Shown here piece after piece: positions 44,506-56,517 of a stretch of DNA of 64,000 nucleotides (position 1 is the stretch's first letter; the number at the start of each line of letters is the position of its first letter). Below the pieces are notes generated by a model that worked only from the letters and a program-made list of their open reading frames with translations, made no database searches and had not been told where the DNA came from. The stretch is from Larix kaempferi (lineage: Eukaryota; Streptophyta; Pinopsida; Pinales; Pinaceae), in the NCBI GenBank assembly GCA_027924585.1, contig BSBM01000123.1, positions 13,394,001 to 13,458,000 of the forward strand, read 5' to 3'. A program made the position numbers and the translations under genes.

Positions 44506-47500
44506 AAGAGACACACAAGGGCCTTCCAAAGGTAATCCTGGGATGATTAGGTCCTTAGTCCAACCAACGAAGGTTTGAATGCAACAGTTATGTCAATAAT
44601 CACGCAACAATTTCCAATGGTGTAAATACTCACCTTCAGTAAATACCCTCCCAAGGAGATGAAACGAATATTCTATGTCTATCTCAAGTACCACAATATT
44701 TTCTCTTTGTAGTCACTTGTGAGGAACCTAGGAATAGAAAATATGGATACCACTTCATTCTAGGTAGTCAAGTGGAAAATTCGTTGAAAAGGGATTGTTT
44801 GAATAGGAAGGGATCATAGGACAAAGTCATAGACTTGAATTCCTTAGTATAGTAGTGGTTCACCTCGAGAACTTGCCACAATTGAAGAATTCTTGACTCG
44901 CATAACCCCACTAACTCAAGTGACAGGGGATAATATGATCACTTAAACTAGCTTAACCTACCTCTTGAGACCTATGTTAGAGGTGCTTTCCTCACACTTA
45001 CTTCGCATTACTTATGGATTTTACACTCTTTAGTCAAATCCTACTTTTGTTTTAGTGGCCTTGGATAAATTTACTCTTCAACCTACCACCAAGGCCCTAG
45101 AATCTAGGCTACTATTGATTTCTAAAAAAGTAAAATTTCTAGTTATTTTTATCGTGTGATTGCTTTTTCAAAAATCAATAAATTGTTCAAAAATTAAAAG
45201 AGACAAGGATTCACCAAATTAAAACACCACTAAGGATATTTAAATGATCTAAAGCATTACTATCCTCCAAAAGAAGATAAGGCATTCAAATTTTACAAAC
45301 AATCAACCGTTACATGTGCTTCAAAAGTACTCTTTTGTTATACTTCAAATGAACTAATCCAACTTTCACCTTTTATCATGAAAATGCAACAAAACCTACA
45401 CCTACAATGAAAAATAAATTCAATTACTTGTTCATAATGATGTACAAAAGAAATGGCCAAAACTTGTTCTTGTCATTAATCATGCACAAAACATTTCGAG
45501 AAGACAAAATGTTTTCTTACACCCAAAATAAAGCACAATCAAATTTTACTTAGACAACAAGTCTTTTGATGCATATTTCACTTAATCTGTGAAGGAAAGA
45601 AAAGGCACAAACAAACACTCATGGACGTCCTTCTTGCACACAACTTAATTAAACAAAGCAATCACAAATCCAATAAACTTTGCTTATAATAAAAGTATCT
45701 CAAGAGAGACAATCAACTCGGAGACTATTCAATAATGCAACGAGAAATTTGACTACTAATACAATTACTATGCACAAAAGCAACACACACAACACTTATC
45801 TTTTCACTAATTCTTGCACAAGCAATTTGAGAAGAAACAACTAGTAAGATTTCTTAAACTCAAAAGGGTACAAACTTGTATATTCAAAGGAAAAGTTACG
45901 GTGTCTATTTCATATACCCATGAGGAAAAAAAAGGCACAAACACATACTTGTAGTCTTAGTTTTTCATGCCAAAGTCTACAACAATCAACACAAAAGGAA
46001 AAACAAGGTGGAAAAACCCTTTAAAACATTTTGTAATTCTACTCAATCCAAAGGCATGCAATAATCCAAACACCACTTAAGACACTCCAAAAGGAAGACA
46101 TGGACCCCTAACCTACTCCAAGAAACGAAACCAGCCAGTATCCAAGAGAAAAATTGGAAAAAACAGAAGAAGAAAAAACTCTATACTCTGCCTCCTACGC
46201 TTCTATCCAGTGTAGATAGCATGTGGCCATGCACCTGTCTCTAAGAGAAAGTGTGGGTGATCCCTACTACACGCTCCTGTATATACTACAATGGAACATG
46301 GGACACCTGGGTTTTCTTGAAATGGGTTAAAACAAGAAAACTATTCACTTTTTGGAAAACTGAAGGTTGATGGACTATGATAAGAACCTACATGACTTAA
46401 TACACCCAAAAATAGCTAAGGAAATCAAGCTACCAATGCCTTACAAAGGATTTTTCCCCCAACGAAGTCACAAATTCTATTATGGAAAAAAACTTCCTAA
46501 TGATTAGGGCAGATCACCAACATACTGGGATTGAAGAAACTTGACCTTTTGACTCGCTATATAGGCATATTAGACTCAGATAGATAGTTTTCACTTCTCT
46601 AAAGGCAAGACAACAAGCAAACATGAAAGAGAAAGATAAAGAAATTTAGGAGCAACCTTTTTTCGAAGTTTGATCCTCACTACTCTTCCTTTGCTCCTCC
46701 AACCTACACCATTGTTGCAACTTGATACCTACAAGAAACACCAATTGCCTTCCTCGCAACCTTTTGACTTTGATGGAAAACTTAAAACAAAGCAATTACA
46801 TATAAGCAATTTTCCAATAATCAAATATTCAACACATTACACATGTATGTGGGGGAGGGAAAGATAGCAAATTTATATTAAATGCAACAAAGTAATACAA
46901 TTATTTACCTTCACTATTGTTTGGCACCTTTTGAAGCCAATGACCGGGTTCCTTTGCTCAGGAATCACCTATAATTTTGATTCCAAACACTTTAATACTC
47001 CAAGTGTGCATATGATAGATGTCATATAAGGATGATGAATTCAACACTTATGAAAAGGTGCTCAGGGACAGGGGTCACTAAGGGATGAAGGGATAAATGG
47101 ATTCAATAGGGTGGTGAGATTCGTGCAGCATAACAATGAGATGGGTGTAATCTCTTGGTTGGTCGATCTAATCTCTTTTTATTGCATGTTTGAGATAATT
47201 GTGATGGTTACCAAATAGTTTTGTAGGTTGCAAACGAGACCAACTAACCCATAAACTGTCTTAACTTTCCATTTTTTCAAAAAATTTAGACTTTTTAACC
47301 ATTTTTTAGGCCCTTTTCGCCCTACTCAAGGGAAACATGCGTGGCACACACCTTGCAGTAAAAAGAGATGTGTGGGGTTTCTTTTTAGCTTGAAACTTAT
47401 TGGTTTCAAGGGGAAATGGGATGGATTCTTCTCACAGGTGTTCATACCATGAAATAGGGTCAAATTAGGTGTTCTTCCATGCTTGAAGGTTTGTGTTTGT

Positions 47501-48050
47501 GACCAGTCATGGACAATTTGGTGTCATCTAGGGATGTTGTCATCACAGAACGAGGAAGTGCCAATTTTAACTATAACACTTGTTTTCTTGTTTGGGCACT
47601 CAACAAGCTCACTTCTCCTCTTACTATAGGCTCAATTTGATGGGAAAATTGAGATTGTAAATAAATTTATGGAACATTACCTTGTTTGCTTTGCATTTTA
47701 TAAACAATCACCATGGTTACAACACTTCCACACATAGTTCATCCAAAATGTCCCCATTTGTGAAACTCTATGGGTATCATCCTCCATCCATCACATCACC
47801 TTTAAAATAAAAACCTAAGTTTCAAGTGGTGGATGATCACATTTAACACTATTAATGAGCTTATCCATTTATTGAAGGACAACTTGTATAAACCAAAAAA
47901 TAGGATGAAACAATAGGCATATCAACACTGCAGTGTAAGGCACTTTGAAGTGGGGATTGGGTATTTATGAGGATGCATGCATATGTCAAATAGTGTTCCC
48001 TCATGCAACAAAAGTAGGATAATAAATTAGTATTGAAGTAATACAGTCCA
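44506..48050. other. Upstream (LTR/leader) part of the nested gypsy
   Basis: About 3.5 kb with no recognised coding domain. It should contain the 5' LTR and leader of the minus-strand gypsy, but the matching 3' LTR was not found. The 65-codon frame at 46670-46867 has no motif. Confidence 0.4.
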
Positions 48051-48102
48051 TTTTGGATGCGACCAATGTATCTAGGTCAAATTCAGGAAACCATGGGGTC
48101 AT
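48051..48102. repeat. 52-bp copy of LINE ORF1 sequence
   Basis: Identical, except for one base, to 49296-49347 in the DUF4283 coding part of the LINE ORF1 remnant, in the same orientation. Here it lies just upstream of the purine tract of the plus-strand gypsy and has no other LINE sequence around it. Confidence 0.85.
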
Positions 48103-48151
48103 CCACAAATGATCAACATTGAAGGAAACCCTAGTTTCAAGAGGAGGAGCA

Positions 48152-48407
48152 TGCTAATCCCCCAACTCCTATTCATAATTAATTATATTAATGTAATCTT
48201 ATTATTGTCTTCTATCCCTCTTTATCTCCCATGTATACATTAAGGGAACTAATTTGAATATTATCTTATCTTGTGCATATATATGTTGTAATAGGAAGTT
48301 TCCCCCTCGAATAGGTTTCTCTTTTATTCACACTTTGACTCTATTTTGGCGTGGTACCTCTAAATTGGGCCATTTTCATGTTTTTTTTGGCTATTTGGTT
48401 CACAACA
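48152..48407 (+). repeat. Right LTR of plus-strand gypsy
   Basis: Preceded by a purine tract (48138-48151). Starts TGCTAATCC, contains tgtatacattaagg and ends tttggttcacaaca. It pairs with 33520-33748. Confidence 0.65.
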
Positions 48408-48639
48408 ATGACTTTTTTCTTTAAAAACATATAATAAAATAAAATAAATCAGAACTTTTCATTAATAAAAATAAAATTTACATTATATAGATGCTTCAAG
48501 AGAATTTCAATCAAATCCATAAGGACTATCACATATTCCTATCAGCGGCTTCATACAAAACTAATGAGAAAAAGCACAAACTAGCAAGGAATATGCTCCT
48601 CAATCTGCCCTTTATTCCTCTTACTTTTCTTAACTAAAT

Positions 48640-49700
48640 CCAAACCTTTGTAGATGAATTCACAAGGGCTAACTATACATCATCATTTTGTATCCATCCT
48701 TTCTCCTTAATTAAATCAAATGATTTTGACTCGTGAGTTATTTTCATGCTTCCAATTGGAGCCTCATTTGCATCAATCTCCCTCATTGGAGAATTCCCCA
48801 AATGTCTTCCTTCTTGAGTCTCCATGAACTTCTTTGGCTCCACACTATGTTTTCTTGATCCATTATTATTATATTTTCCAACCTCTTCGAAGGACAAAAC
48901 CTCTTTTTTTATTCCTCGTCATCATTTAAATCTAGGGGCACATATGGCTGCAATATTTTGGCTTTGAAAGATGGTCTATTTTCTTTCTTGGGTGAGCTCT
49001 AGCTTGAGTACAAGAGTCCTAAACGTGGCCAATTTGTTGGAATATACGACATCAGAAGATGGGTTTTTCATAAGATGGGTGTCCACTATGATTCACCCTT
49101 CATTAGAATCAATTTATCTATAAAATATTTACTAAAGATCAATATCCACACATACATGAGCATAGGTATACAACTCCATATCCAACTGCTAAGAGTCTAT
49201 TTTTAAAAATATACCCAACAAATTCCCAATACCTTGTAATATAGAACAAAGCCAAATCTAAAGAGGCAAATTAGCGAGTTGTACCCATACCAACATTTTG
49301 GATGCGACCAATGTATCTAGGTCAAATTTAGGAAACCATGGGGTCATAAAGAGGCCTTCTCTTTCCAAAAACTAGCCCCCCCATTAATCACCTTCATATA
49401 ATCTTCCTTAACTAGAAGTTGAACAATTAAAAAAACCTTTAGCACAAAAATGTACCTTGCACATATTGGTCTAGTTTGGAAATATCCATTGATACAAGTT
49501 GAATGAGGCCAAAAACTATTGAATTTGCATATAACTGCATAGTGTTGATATTAAAGATATTTTTATTCAACACCCGAGTGAAGAACCTCTAAAGTTGACA
49601 CCTCATTAGTTTTCTCTACTAAGTAAGGGATTGGACTCGATAGGGGTGGTGATGCTTGAGGAATGGGTTTGAATTTAACCACATCCCCATGTTACTCCCT
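48640..49700 (-). pseudogene. LINE ORF1 with DUF4283, broken
   Basis: The minus strand reads LFMTPWFPKFDLDTLVASKM, LVWVQLANLPL-stop, then ILQGIGNLLGIFLKIDS and LYTYAHVCVDIDL. These are the signature blocks of DUF4283 (PWxPxFDPDxxxxSKxPVWVRLPNLPLxxW), the nucleic-acid-binding domain of plant LINE ORF1. Toward 48.7 kb a hydrophilic tail follows (open segment 48897-48673). Several stops and frame changes break it. The matching ORF2 is not adjacent: the gypsy LTR lies immediately beyond. Confidence 0.75.
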
Positions 49701-50336
49701 ATAAACACAACACCATTATAACAATTGAATCCTTACTAATGTTTGCTTCATATAGTTTAGTGAAATCCTCTGGTTTTTTACCCTCATATTCATTCCTTTG
49801 GGATCTTGCTAGTATATGCCTCTTTCTCATAGCCAGGTGCATTCCACGTCTCCATCACATCATGCAAAAATTGTTTATGCTTGCAAAGGAGGAGAGGGGA
49901 GAGGAGGGGGGCGTGTGGGAAGGAGGGATCTTTTTTTTTTAATTGCTTTTAAAGTGTTTTTTAATTGTTTTTAAATTTTGTTTTTCTTGTTTTTTTACAT
50001 TTGTTTTGTTTTTTAAATTTAAAAAAAAATGTTATCTTATTTTATTTTTTCTTTTCATTTCATTTTATTTTTTATTTTTTAAATATGTGTATTTTTTTAA
50101 TTTCAAATTATTATTTTTAAATGAACATTTTTTTAAATGCATTTTTTTTCTTTTTTTCAAATTCATCTATTTTTTTCTTTTTTAGAGAAAATTATATATT
50201 TTTAATTAAAATTGGGGCCTCTCTTCCTTTTTATGCTATTTAGAAAAATAATAAATAAATAAATATTTTTCTTATACCATTCATAGTTTTAAAATGAACA
50301 CAATTGTAACCCAATGAAAGAAAGGGATGCCATTTA
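49701..50336. other. Low-complexity T-rich DNA
   Basis: From about 49925 to 50210 the plus strand is dominated by T-runs. Open frames here encode only Phe/Leu/Lys strings and are not genes. A purine run (aggaggagaggggagagg type) lies at 49885-49925. Confidence 0.7.
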
Positions 50337-50580
50337 TAGCACCACTTTTCGATTCAAGGGTTGATTTAGGGTTTTGATTGCATCGACACCAATGAAGGTT
50401 TCTAAAAAAGTCATAATTTTAGCCCCGAAAAAAAGCAGTGCTACCAATAGCGCTACTTTTCAATTCGAGAGTTGATTTAGGGTTTTGATTGCACCAACAC
50501 TATCAAAGGTTTCCAAAAAGTCATAGTTTTAGCCCCCAAAAAATGGTGTTACCAATAGCACCACTTTTCAATTCAAGATT
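50337..50580. repeat. Tandem repeat, about 110-bp unit, 2.2 copies
   Basis: Units start at 50337, 50448 and 50556 (tagcRcYacttttcRattc). Each complete unit contains gttgatttagggttttgatt and an agtcatNNttttagcccc block. Periods are 111 and 108 bp. Confidence 0.88.
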
Positions 50581-52194
50581 TGCTTTTGTTGTTTTTTATG
50601 CAAAAATATGAGTTTTACGACAAGAGTTCTCATTTTGAGTATAAAGTTCTCGTCAAGTTGTATAATGTGTTAGAATAATGCACTCTTCATGTGCTTCTTT
50701 CCTTTGTCTCTTCCTTACACTACTACTAATTTATTCCCTGTCTTGTCCCCTTTTCTTTGAACTATCAAACTGTATTTTCCAAATTACTGTGTATAGCATG
50801 TTATTCCTTTCGTCACTCTTTACTCCTGCTTTCTTTTGCACCTCTCAATCCATTTTTTTTTTTATCTTCTTATGTCATCTCTTATTTCTTCCCCTACCCT
50901 TGATGTGAGGGACTTACGGTATTTCTTCTAGCAATTTGGCTCTTGACCTAGCCTCAATTCTCATTCATGAGCACTAACGGAATTATTGTACTCCATAACA
51001 AATTCTATAATGTATCCCTATTTAATCCTGCTAAACCAAAAATTAATTTGCTCGTTGTCCATTTATTTTCAAGGGTTTTCAATCTATTGATCATCGCTTG
51101 ATCCCACACATCTGATTCTTGGAAACATCTAAATGTATTAATTTCCTCTTGCCTTTTTATATATTTATGCAGTAAAACATGAAATTCAATGAAAAATATT
51201 TTGTGCTTATAGGAGTAAATGTACATGTCCTTCCATGCTTCAAGATTAATGTGTAACAAGTTTTAGGTTTCCTTCTGTGCAAACTCAATTTCACTTTCAA
51301 TCATCCAGCCCTAAATCTCCATCCATGAAGATCTCCATGTCATATTAATGTGTTCTTCAATAGGTTAATTTTGTCCCAACAACATAAGCAATTGTTGGTG
51401 ATAATTTCAGACCTTATGTTCTAAACTTGGGTCAACAATGAAAGTCATTAGTATAAACATTTAATATCGCAACAAGGATAAATCCTCACCCAAGCACTAA
51501 TCAACCTAACAAGAGCATATTTGAATGGTAGAAAACATAATATGTAAATGGAAAATTATTATTATGCATTTATTAAACATTTAAATCAACAACACAAAAA
51601 AATTTAGAAGACCCATCACACAATCTTTCTATTCAATCCATTAGATTGGTCCATACAAACTCCTTGTGACTGCATACAATGATTGAGGGATTCAAGCCTT
51701 GATTTTTTCTTCTATGCAATCTCTTATACAAAACTTTATATGAAAGTCACAATAGCTAATTGTCTAACCCTCAATCTATCAATTACATTCTTTTATATAC
51801 ACTCTAAATTAATTAAAACAATTACAACAATCACAACTTCCTACAATGCACCGTCTAATTGTTGGAACTGTGTGTTCTTCGGTAACCTCGCCTTGTCAGA
51901 TCAAGGGAGTCGATTTTTCAAAGTCGATGACCGACTAAAGTACACATTGACATGTCCACTTTGGGATTCAAGATCAGAGTCTTATGGACGGTTATAGACA
52001 ATTATGACGATTGTAGTCCCATTGTTATTAGTTTAGGCCCTTAGCCAAACCTATTTATAGATGATCATTGTAACTCTTATTAGATTTCCCCACAATTGCT
52101 TTATTGTATTCTCATAGACTCTATTTTAACACACAGCCTCATCCTATTAAACAAGCTCACATCTATTAATTAAATAACCAAAATACTTAGTTAA
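50581..52194. other. Unassigned DNA, possible LTR remnant
   Basis: Contains a stretch at about 51870-52060 that is G+C-richer and has a TATA-like tatttatag. It could be a solo LTR, but no second copy is in the window. Short open frames (50678-50908, 51683-51997, 51005-51259 minus) show no known domain. Confidence 0.35.
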
Positions 52195-54460
52195 AATCAC
52201 CAATCAGATTTTATTCAAATTAATCTTGACATATCAAAAGTAAGAATACGTGTCCAGTATACCAACAAAACACTACTAAGGAAACTCATAATAACATTAC
52301 TTACATCATAATTCAACATCAATAACCAAAACACCAGTATTCAATGACAAAAGTAATTTAATCTTGACATATCAAAAATAAGAATACTTGTCCAGTATAC
52401 CAACAAAACACTACTAAGGAAACTCATAATTACATAACTTACATCATAATTCAATAACAATAACCAAAACACCAGTATTCAATGACAAAAGTAATTACAT
52501 AGCACAATTTCAACCATCAAACCTAAATATTAAGATAATGCTAAATTTCAATGTAAGTTTATAATTCACCAATCGGATTTTATTCAAATTAATCTCGACA
52601 TATCAAAAGTAAGAATACTTGTCCAGTATACCAACAAAACACTACTAAGGAAACTGATAATAACATAACTTACATCATAATTCAATATCAATAACCAAAA
52701 TTTAATCTTGACATATCAAAAGTACGAATACTTGTCCAGTATACCAATAAAACACTACTGAGGAAACTCATAATTACATAACTTACATCATAATTCAAAA
52801 CACCAGTATTCAATGACAAAAGTAATTTGATCTTGACATATCAAAAGTAAAAATACTTGTCCAGTATACCAACAAAACACTACTAAGGAAACTCATAATT
52901 ACATAACTTACATCATAATTCAATAACAATAACCAAAACACCAGTATTCAATGACAAAAGTAATTACATAACACAATTTCAACCATCGAACCTAAATATT
53001 AAGATAATGCTGAATTTCAATGTAAGTTTATAATTAACCAATCAGATTTTATTCAAATTAATCTTGACATATCAAAAGTAATTCAACATCAATAACAAAA
53101 ACACCAGTATTCAATGACAAAAGTAATTTAATCTTAACATATCAAAAGTAATCTTGACATATCAAAAGTAATTCAACATCAATAACAAAAACACCAGTAT
53201 TCAATGACAAAAGTAATTTAATCTTAACATATCAAAAGTAATCTTGACATATCAAAAGTAATTCAACATCAATAACAAAAACACCAGTATTCAATGACAA
53301 AAGTAATTTAATCTTAACATATCAAAAGTAAGAATTCTTGTCCAGTATACCAACAGAACACTACTAAGGAAACTCATAATTACATAACTTACATCATAAT
53401 TCAATAACAATAACCAAAACACCAGTATTCAATGACAAAAGTAATTTAATCTTGACATATCAAAAGATACTTGTCCAGTATACCAACAAAACACTACTAA
53501 GAAAACTCATAGTAACATAACTTACGTCATAATTCAATATCAATAACCAAAACACCAGTATTCAATGACAAAAGTAATTTAATATTGACATATCAAAAGT
53601 AAGAATACTTGTCCAGTATACCAACAAAGCATCAAGGAAACTCATAATTACATAACTTACATCATAATTCAATAACAATAACCAAAACACCATTATTCAA
53701 AGACAAAAGTAATTACATAGCACAATTTCAACCCTTGAACCTAAATATTAAGATAATGCTAAATTTCAATGTAAGTTTATAATTCACCAATCAGATTTTA
53801 TTCAAAATAATCTTAACATATCAAAAGTAAGAATACTTGTCCAATATACCAACAAAACACTACTAAGGAAACTCATAATAGCATAACTTACATCATAATT
53901 CAATATCAATAACCAAAACACCAGTATTCAATGACAAGTAATTTAATCTTGACATATCAAAAGTAAGAATACTTGTCCAGTATACCAACAAAACACTACT
54001 AAGGAAACTCATAACTTACATCATAATTCAATAACCAAAACACCAGTATTCACTGACAAAAGTAATTACATAGCACAATTTCAACCATCGAAATTCACCA
54101 ATCAAATTTTATTCAAATTAATCTTGGCACATCAAAAGTAAGAATACTTGTCCAGTATACCAACAAAACACTACTAAGGAAACTCATAATAACAACCATC
54201 GAACCTAAAAATTAAGATAATGCTAAATTTCAATGTAAGTTTACACACATAATAATAATATTTTTCTCAACCACTACACGCTTACCAAATTGATTACCAA
54301 AGCCTTTTAATCTTGACATGTCAAAAGTAACAAAACACTACTAAAGAAACTCGTAATAACATAACTTACATCATAATTCAATAACAATAACCAAAACACC
54401 AGTATTTAATGGATAACAATAACCAAAACACCAATACTCAATAAATATAGAAAACACTCT
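52195..54460. repeat. Satellite-like complex tandem array
   Basis: About eleven copies of gtccagtataccaacaaaac lie near 52251, 52389, 52621, 52732, 52858, 53340, 53472, 53611, 53838, 53976 and 54149. They are embedded in units sharing aatcttgacatatcaaaagt, aactcataattacataactt and accagtattcaatgacaaaa. Unit length alternates between about 110-140 bp and about 230 bp, depending on an extra block (cacaatttcaaccatcgaac, aatgctaaatttcaatgtaa). A pure 90-bp triplicate lies at about 53061-53330. The array is noncoding and sits about 2 kb beyond the 3' end of the kinase gene. Confidence 0.95.
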
Positions 54461-54800
54461 ATTTGAATCATAGTATAATTACTTCATCAACAAAAATAAT
54501 TACATAGTACAATTTCAATTTGAAACTATATGAAAAGCTTCTCTTTTTCACTTCAATGAAGTCAACTAAAAGCGTCTCTTTTTGTTCTCGTTACTAAAAA
54601 TGAAAATACCTCTATTTTGCCCTCACTTTTTCTCACTTTTTCTCTTCAATGCAGTCAATTTTGTTCTAATTTTTGTCCTCACTTTTTCTCTTCAATGCAG
54701 TCAATTTTGTTCTCGGCACTCAAGATGAAAAGACCTCTATTTTGTCCTAAAACCAGTTCTCGGTACTAAAGATGAAAAGACCTCTATTTTGTCATAAAAC
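54461..54800. repeat. Short local duplications
   Basis: The phrase tttttctcttcaatgcagtc occurs twice and agatgaaaagacctctattt twice. More diverged copies lie upstream. Confidence 0.8.
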
Positions 54801-56517
54801 CACTTGATAAGATTATGTACATTAAGATTTAGTAAAAACTTTTTTTGTTTTTTAAATTCACTATTCTAATTGGATCATTGGTCAGTGTAATCCGATGAGC
54901 AAATTGTTGTTTAATCCCGAACCGACGAGCAAATTGTTGTTGATTAAACAGGATCTGCTTCATGTAGTCCTATCATCTCGTCCAGTTGCACTATTCTAAT
55001 AATTAAAAACGGATAGTTATGCAAATTGGATTTTGTAAATTAGGGATCAATTATGCAATTCCCATAAAAGTTTTCGTAGCGTTCAATCTAGCGAGCCTTG
55101 GTTACTAAAGATGGATTATGCACATTGGAATTTTGTCTTCACGTTTGCCGAAACCTTTTTCCATGAAAAATTCGAAAACTACATTATTAGCTGTACAAAT
55201 TTATATGAATACTTTTTCGAGGGCAAATTTTATATTATGTTTGGAAGTATTATAATAATAATTTTATATTATATTTAGAAGTATTATAATAATCATGTTA
55301 CAAATTATATAAGAATTGTATATTGTATTTAAGATTATTATAATAATAATTTTACAAATGAGAAATGGAAACATGTAAGCCCCACAAAAATGAGTTAATT
55401 GAAATTGAAATGCAAATATTTATTTTACCAAAATATGATCCAAAGATAAAGATGAACAGATCTCAAGCAAATACTTTGCCCAATCGGAAGGGGACATAGA
55501 GATGAAGTTGGGAACATAAGGATGATGTTGAACATCATTAGGGAAGTGCAAATGGACCCAAACAACCGTTCAAATATAGTTTAAAAACTAGTTTTAAGGA
55601 AATTTTCCAAGATATTCTCCTTTAAAAAAATTTCCCATGATTCCAAATCTATTTTGCATTTGAATAGTCCACCGTAGATAGCTATGATTTTAAAAATGGT
55701 CGTGGACGAATAAAATGGCCTTGGCTAACACGCCACTGATTTCCCTAAGGAGCCTAAATGAAGGCACCAAAGTGGCCCAGCTAAAACATAAAGTGAACCT
55801 AAGTGCAACATTGACAGCTCAAAGCCCCCACACAAAGGCAGTAGGGATCTAGAGTCGATTCTAAATTAGAATGGTCAATAATCAAACCAAGAACAACCTC
55901 AGCATGTCATCATTATAAAGAAATTTAAAACAGCCTATGCCGAAAAGCAGGAAGTCATCATAAAGTACTTACTTTTCCGAACCAGCATCAAAAGTTTACC
56001 ACAAGTTACAAGAATTGCATGGGGCCACAACATACAAAACACAAAAAGTGACCTATGTTACAGAATTGCAGGGCCACATTCGTCAATTATAAACACCAAA
56101 AGTGACCTAAGTTACAGAATAGCAGGAACACATTTGACAATTATTGCTCCTTTTTCACAGCCATTGACAATAATTAGCTTTATAATAAGCTCTGAGATCC
56201 TCTCCATTATTGAAACTTTAGTAGGCTTCCATTTATTTATATGTAAGCTAAAAAATAAGTGAAACTACATTTGCAGATAACTGAAGTTTATGGTTTAATC
56301 GCAACCAATTTGTAAGGGAAAAGTATGATACACAGCTTAAAAAGAAGCTCGTAATCCACTGTGATTTTTGAGGCACTTCTGCAAAAAAATCCAGGTTGGA
56401 CTGAAGATTTTACTGAAACATAGGCACAGCCTACAATACAAACTTATAAATTCCTTGAAAATTGAGCAACAAATATAAGCAAGTTTCTGAAGATTGGATT
56501 GCAGGGCATTATCCAGA
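54801..56517. other. 3' flank of the kinase gene
   Basis: AT-rich, with a small tandem repeat at about 55225-55345 (ttagaagtattataataat type) and two related blocks near 56044 and 56106 (caaaaagtgacctaNgttac, agaattgcagg). The kinase 3' UTR and poly(A) site should lie in the higher-coordinate end (below 56518), but no definite signal was chosen. Confidence 0.5.

Larger units (their letters stand above)
33520..48407 (+). mobile_element. Plus-strand Ty3/gypsy element with a nested gypsy inside
   Basis: Two diverged direct LTRs delimit it: 33520-33748 and 48152-48407. Both end in ctatttggttcaMaaca and share the middle with TATA-like tatacattaa. A primer-binding-like TGGTGTCA follows the left LTR (33751). 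A purine tract (caagaggaggagca, 48138-48151) precedes the right LTR. Plus-strand gag-like sequence (34.0-35.1 kb) and an RNase H fragment (35.69-35.99 kb) are all that remains of its body. From about 36 kb to 48 kb the DNA carries an oppositely oriented gypsy element, so the interpretation is nesting with loss of the host element's RT and integrase. No target duplication was detected. Confidence 0.65.

Noticed and set aside
49943-50185. 80-codon open frame rich in Phe/Leu/Lys
   Set aside because: Arises from long T-runs. Low complexity, no domain.
52195-54460. CRISPR-like array
   Set aside because: Units are long, variable and contiguous, without unique spacers, and the context is a plant nuclear genome. 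It is a satellite-like tandem repeat.
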